A stretch of 64,000 nucleotides of DNA, taken from Microbacterium enclense (GTDB lineage Bacteria; Actinomycetota; Actinomycetes; Actinomycetales; Microbacteriaceae). Within the stretch, counting starts at the first letter, position 1. Each line of letters opens with the position of its first letter. A model generated the notes under the pieces. It saw only the letters and a list, made by a program, of their open reading frames with translations, made no database searches and was not told the DNA's origin. Of this stretch, positions 62,746 to 64,000 are shown piece after piece. The stretch lies in NCBI GenBank assembly GCA_038182865.1, contig CP116226.1:2666001-2730000 (forward strand). Reading direction: 5' to 3'. The translations under genes and the position numbers were made by a program.

Positions 62746-63753
62746 ATGTCCAACGACCAGACACCGAATGTGCCCGCCGAACGCGATCGCCGGGAGGCGG
62801 TGCGTGAGAAGGCGCAGCAGGTGAAGGCTCGACAGGCTCGCCTGCGCATCGTCCGTCGCTCTTTGCTCGGTGTGGGCGCGGCGGCGGTCGTCGCGGTCGG
62901 TGCCGTGGCCGTGACCTATGCGGTGTCGTCGAACGGTTCCCGCTCGCAGGCGCTTCCCGACGCGGCATCCGACGACGGATTCGTCGTCTCGAGCGCGACA
63001 GGCCTCGCCGACCCGCTGGCGGCCCAGACGATCGACGGAGACGCGTCGACCCTGGCCGCCGGAGCGACGGCGACGCCCGAGCCCTCGACCACTCCGACAC
63101 CGTCGCCGACGTCGACCGCCGCCCCCGTCGACATCCGCGTCTACGTCGACTACCTCTCGACCGAGGCGCGCGAGTTCCAGGTGGCGAACGCCGAGCAGCT
63201 TTCCAAATGGGTCGACGAGGATGCCGCGACCCTGACGTACTACCCGGTCGCGATGCTGACCTCCAAGTCGAACGGCACGAAGTACAGCCTGCGGGCCGCC
63301 GGGGCCTCGGCCTGCGTCGCGACCCACGCCTCGGACCGCTTCTTCGCGTTCAACCACGAGCTGCTCACCAACCAGCCCGCGGTGGACTCGGAGGGCTACA
63401 GCGACGAGAAGCTCGCCGACATGGCGCAGGGCGCCGGTGTCAGCGACATCGCGACCGTCCGTTCCTGCATCGAAGACGAGACGTACACCGGGTGGGCCAA
63501 GGCCGCCACGGACCGCGCGATCAAGGGTCTGCCCGACACCAAGGGGCTCGCTCTGACGACGCTGCCCACGGTGCTGGTCAACGGCACGCCGTACGTGGGA
63601 CACATGGACGACCCGAAGGAGTTCGCGCAGTTCGTCCTGACGATCGACAGCAACGCGTACTACTCCACGGCGACGCCCACCCCGACGCCCGCGCCCTCGG
63701 GGACGTCGTCGGCCACGCCGACGCCGACCCCGTCGACGACACCCGCCGGCTGA
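62746..63753 (+). CDS. Membrane-anchored thioredoxin-fold (DsbA-like) protein lacking CXXC
   Basis: A 335-aa protein: basic N-terminus, one membrane helix (about 40-62), a Pro/Thr linker (~105-125), then a DsbA/thioredoxin_4 fold (~126-310): DIRVYVDYLSTEAREFQ, ALTYYPVAML, CVATHASDRFFAFNHELL, DIATVRSCIED, TLPTVLVNGTPY (cis-Pro). The active-site CPxC expected right after VDYL is replaced by STEA, so it cannot act as a usual thiol oxidase. Two Cys remain elsewhere (about 188 and 242). A Pro/Thr tail closes it. Confidence 0.85.
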   Translation: MSNDQTPNVPAERDRREAVREKAQQVKARQARLRIVRRSLLGVGAAAVVAVGAVAVTYAVSSNGSRSQALPDAASDDGFVVSSATGLADPLAAQTIDGDASTLAAGATATPEPSTTPTPSPTSTAAPVDIRVYVDYLSTEAREFQVANAEQLSKWVDEDAATLTYYPVAMLTSKSNGTKYSLRAAGASACVATHASDRFFAFNHELLTNQPAVDSEGYSDEKLADMAQGAGVSDIATVRSCIEDETYTGWAKAATDRAIKGLPDTKGLALTTLPTVLVNGTPYVGHMDDPKEFAQFVLTIDSNAYYSTATPTPTPAPSGTSSATPTPTPSTTPAG

Positions 63754-63799
63754 GCCGGGCGCGGGAGCAGGTTCCCGCGATCGCTAGACTTGGTGGTCT

Positions 63800-63875
63800 G
63801 CCGGCTTGGCGCAATTGGTAGCGCACCGTACTTGTAATACGGGGGTTGCAGGTTCAAGTCCTGTAGCCGGCACCA
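63800..63875 (+). tRNA. tRNA-Thr (anticodon TGT)
   Basis: A 73-nt cloverleaf (63800-63872) plus encoded CCA (63873-63875). Acceptor GCCGGCT/AGCCGGC, D-loop AATTGGTAG, anticodon loop CTTGTAA with TGT, T-arm GGTTCAAGTCC. No gene is visible in the remaining 125 bp of the window. Confidence 0.97.
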
Positions 63876-64000
63876 GAAGACCCGTTCGAGCGCACAGCGC
63901 GGCCGGGCTCGTGGCGTCCGGTCGTGTCAGCGAATTCGTATGCACTGTTCACACGTCCGGAACATTCCCGGTGCCGCGCCTTTCGCTGGCGGTGGGATCC

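Overview
The window is high-GC DNA from an actinobacterium, most likely a Microbacterium or another Microbacteriaceae. The evidence is gene content and order: lpqE-like/carD/ispDF/cysS/rlmB synteny, GlnR, SenX3-RegX3 with PhoU, SigK-RskA with a fasciclin lipoprotein, an Lsr2 protein, a LAxTG sortase signal and a Pls/PosA-type synthetase. Species assignment is inference. It splits into an accessory left part (1 to about 24.0 kb) and an ordinary core-chromosome right part (about 24.0 to 64 kb), with the border at a tRNA-Lys gene.

Accessory part. Bases 1-5500 hold a truncated reductase, a TetR regulator with a clear operator, several small membrane or unknown proteins and an Lsr2 silencer. Bases 5.8-7.6 kb hold a cell-wall-anchored LAITG protein divergent from an XRE regulator, with two phased CCAA-N6-TTGG dyads between them. 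Bases 8.0-12.3 kb are less GC-rich. They carry a CYTH-domain gene behind a probably leaderless promoter, and a tightly coupled minus-strand operon: radical SAM enzyme, deoxynucleoside/thymidylate-kinase-like protein, methyltransferase, Gre-factor-like protein, methyltransferase. A TetR gene follows. Bases 13.3-16.1 kb hold a second cassette: a conserved protein of unknown function, a LuxI/autoinducer-synthase-like N-acyltransferase and an E1/ThiF-like adenylating enzyme, with two copies of a tandem 11-bp operator-like repeat. Bases 16.25-24.0 kb are a mobile element: small membrane proteins, an MT-A70 adenine methyltransferase, a VirD4/TraD-type coupling ATPase, a replication-relaxation protein and a large serine recombinase. 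The recombinase reading frame runs through the tRNA-Lys terminator and into the tRNA gene.

Core part. A siderophore uptake locus (two FecCD permeases and a divergent binding lipoprotein, no ATPase) shares an IdeR/DtxR-type iron box. SigK-RskA faces an MPT83-like fasciclin lipoprotein. After PabC come pstSCAB and, divergent from pstS across an actinobacterial PHO box, a 1312-aa synthetase with the exact layout of epsilon-poly-L-lysine synthetase. It is translationally coupled to an M1 aminopeptidase and faces an Sfp-type phosphopantetheinyl transferase, so synthesis, trimming and activation lie together. The PPTase is coupled to a NUDIX/histidine-phosphatase fusion and to polyphosphate kinase; glnR lies next to these.

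Further right are a nitrobindin-like protein, YgfZ, a FUSC exporter, gpmA, phoU, senX3-regX3, the lpqE-like gene, carD, ispDF, cysS, rlmB, a DUF4032 kinase-like protein, an MsmK/UgpC-type ABC ATPase, a thioredoxin-fold secreted protein that lacks its CXXC, and tRNA-Thr. Phosphate sensing is a recurring theme: pst, PHO box, ppk, phoU and senX3-regX3 all fall within 20 kb. The most interesting regions are the Pls-peptidase-PPTase cluster, the ThiF/acyltransferase cassette and the radical-SAM/Gre operon.
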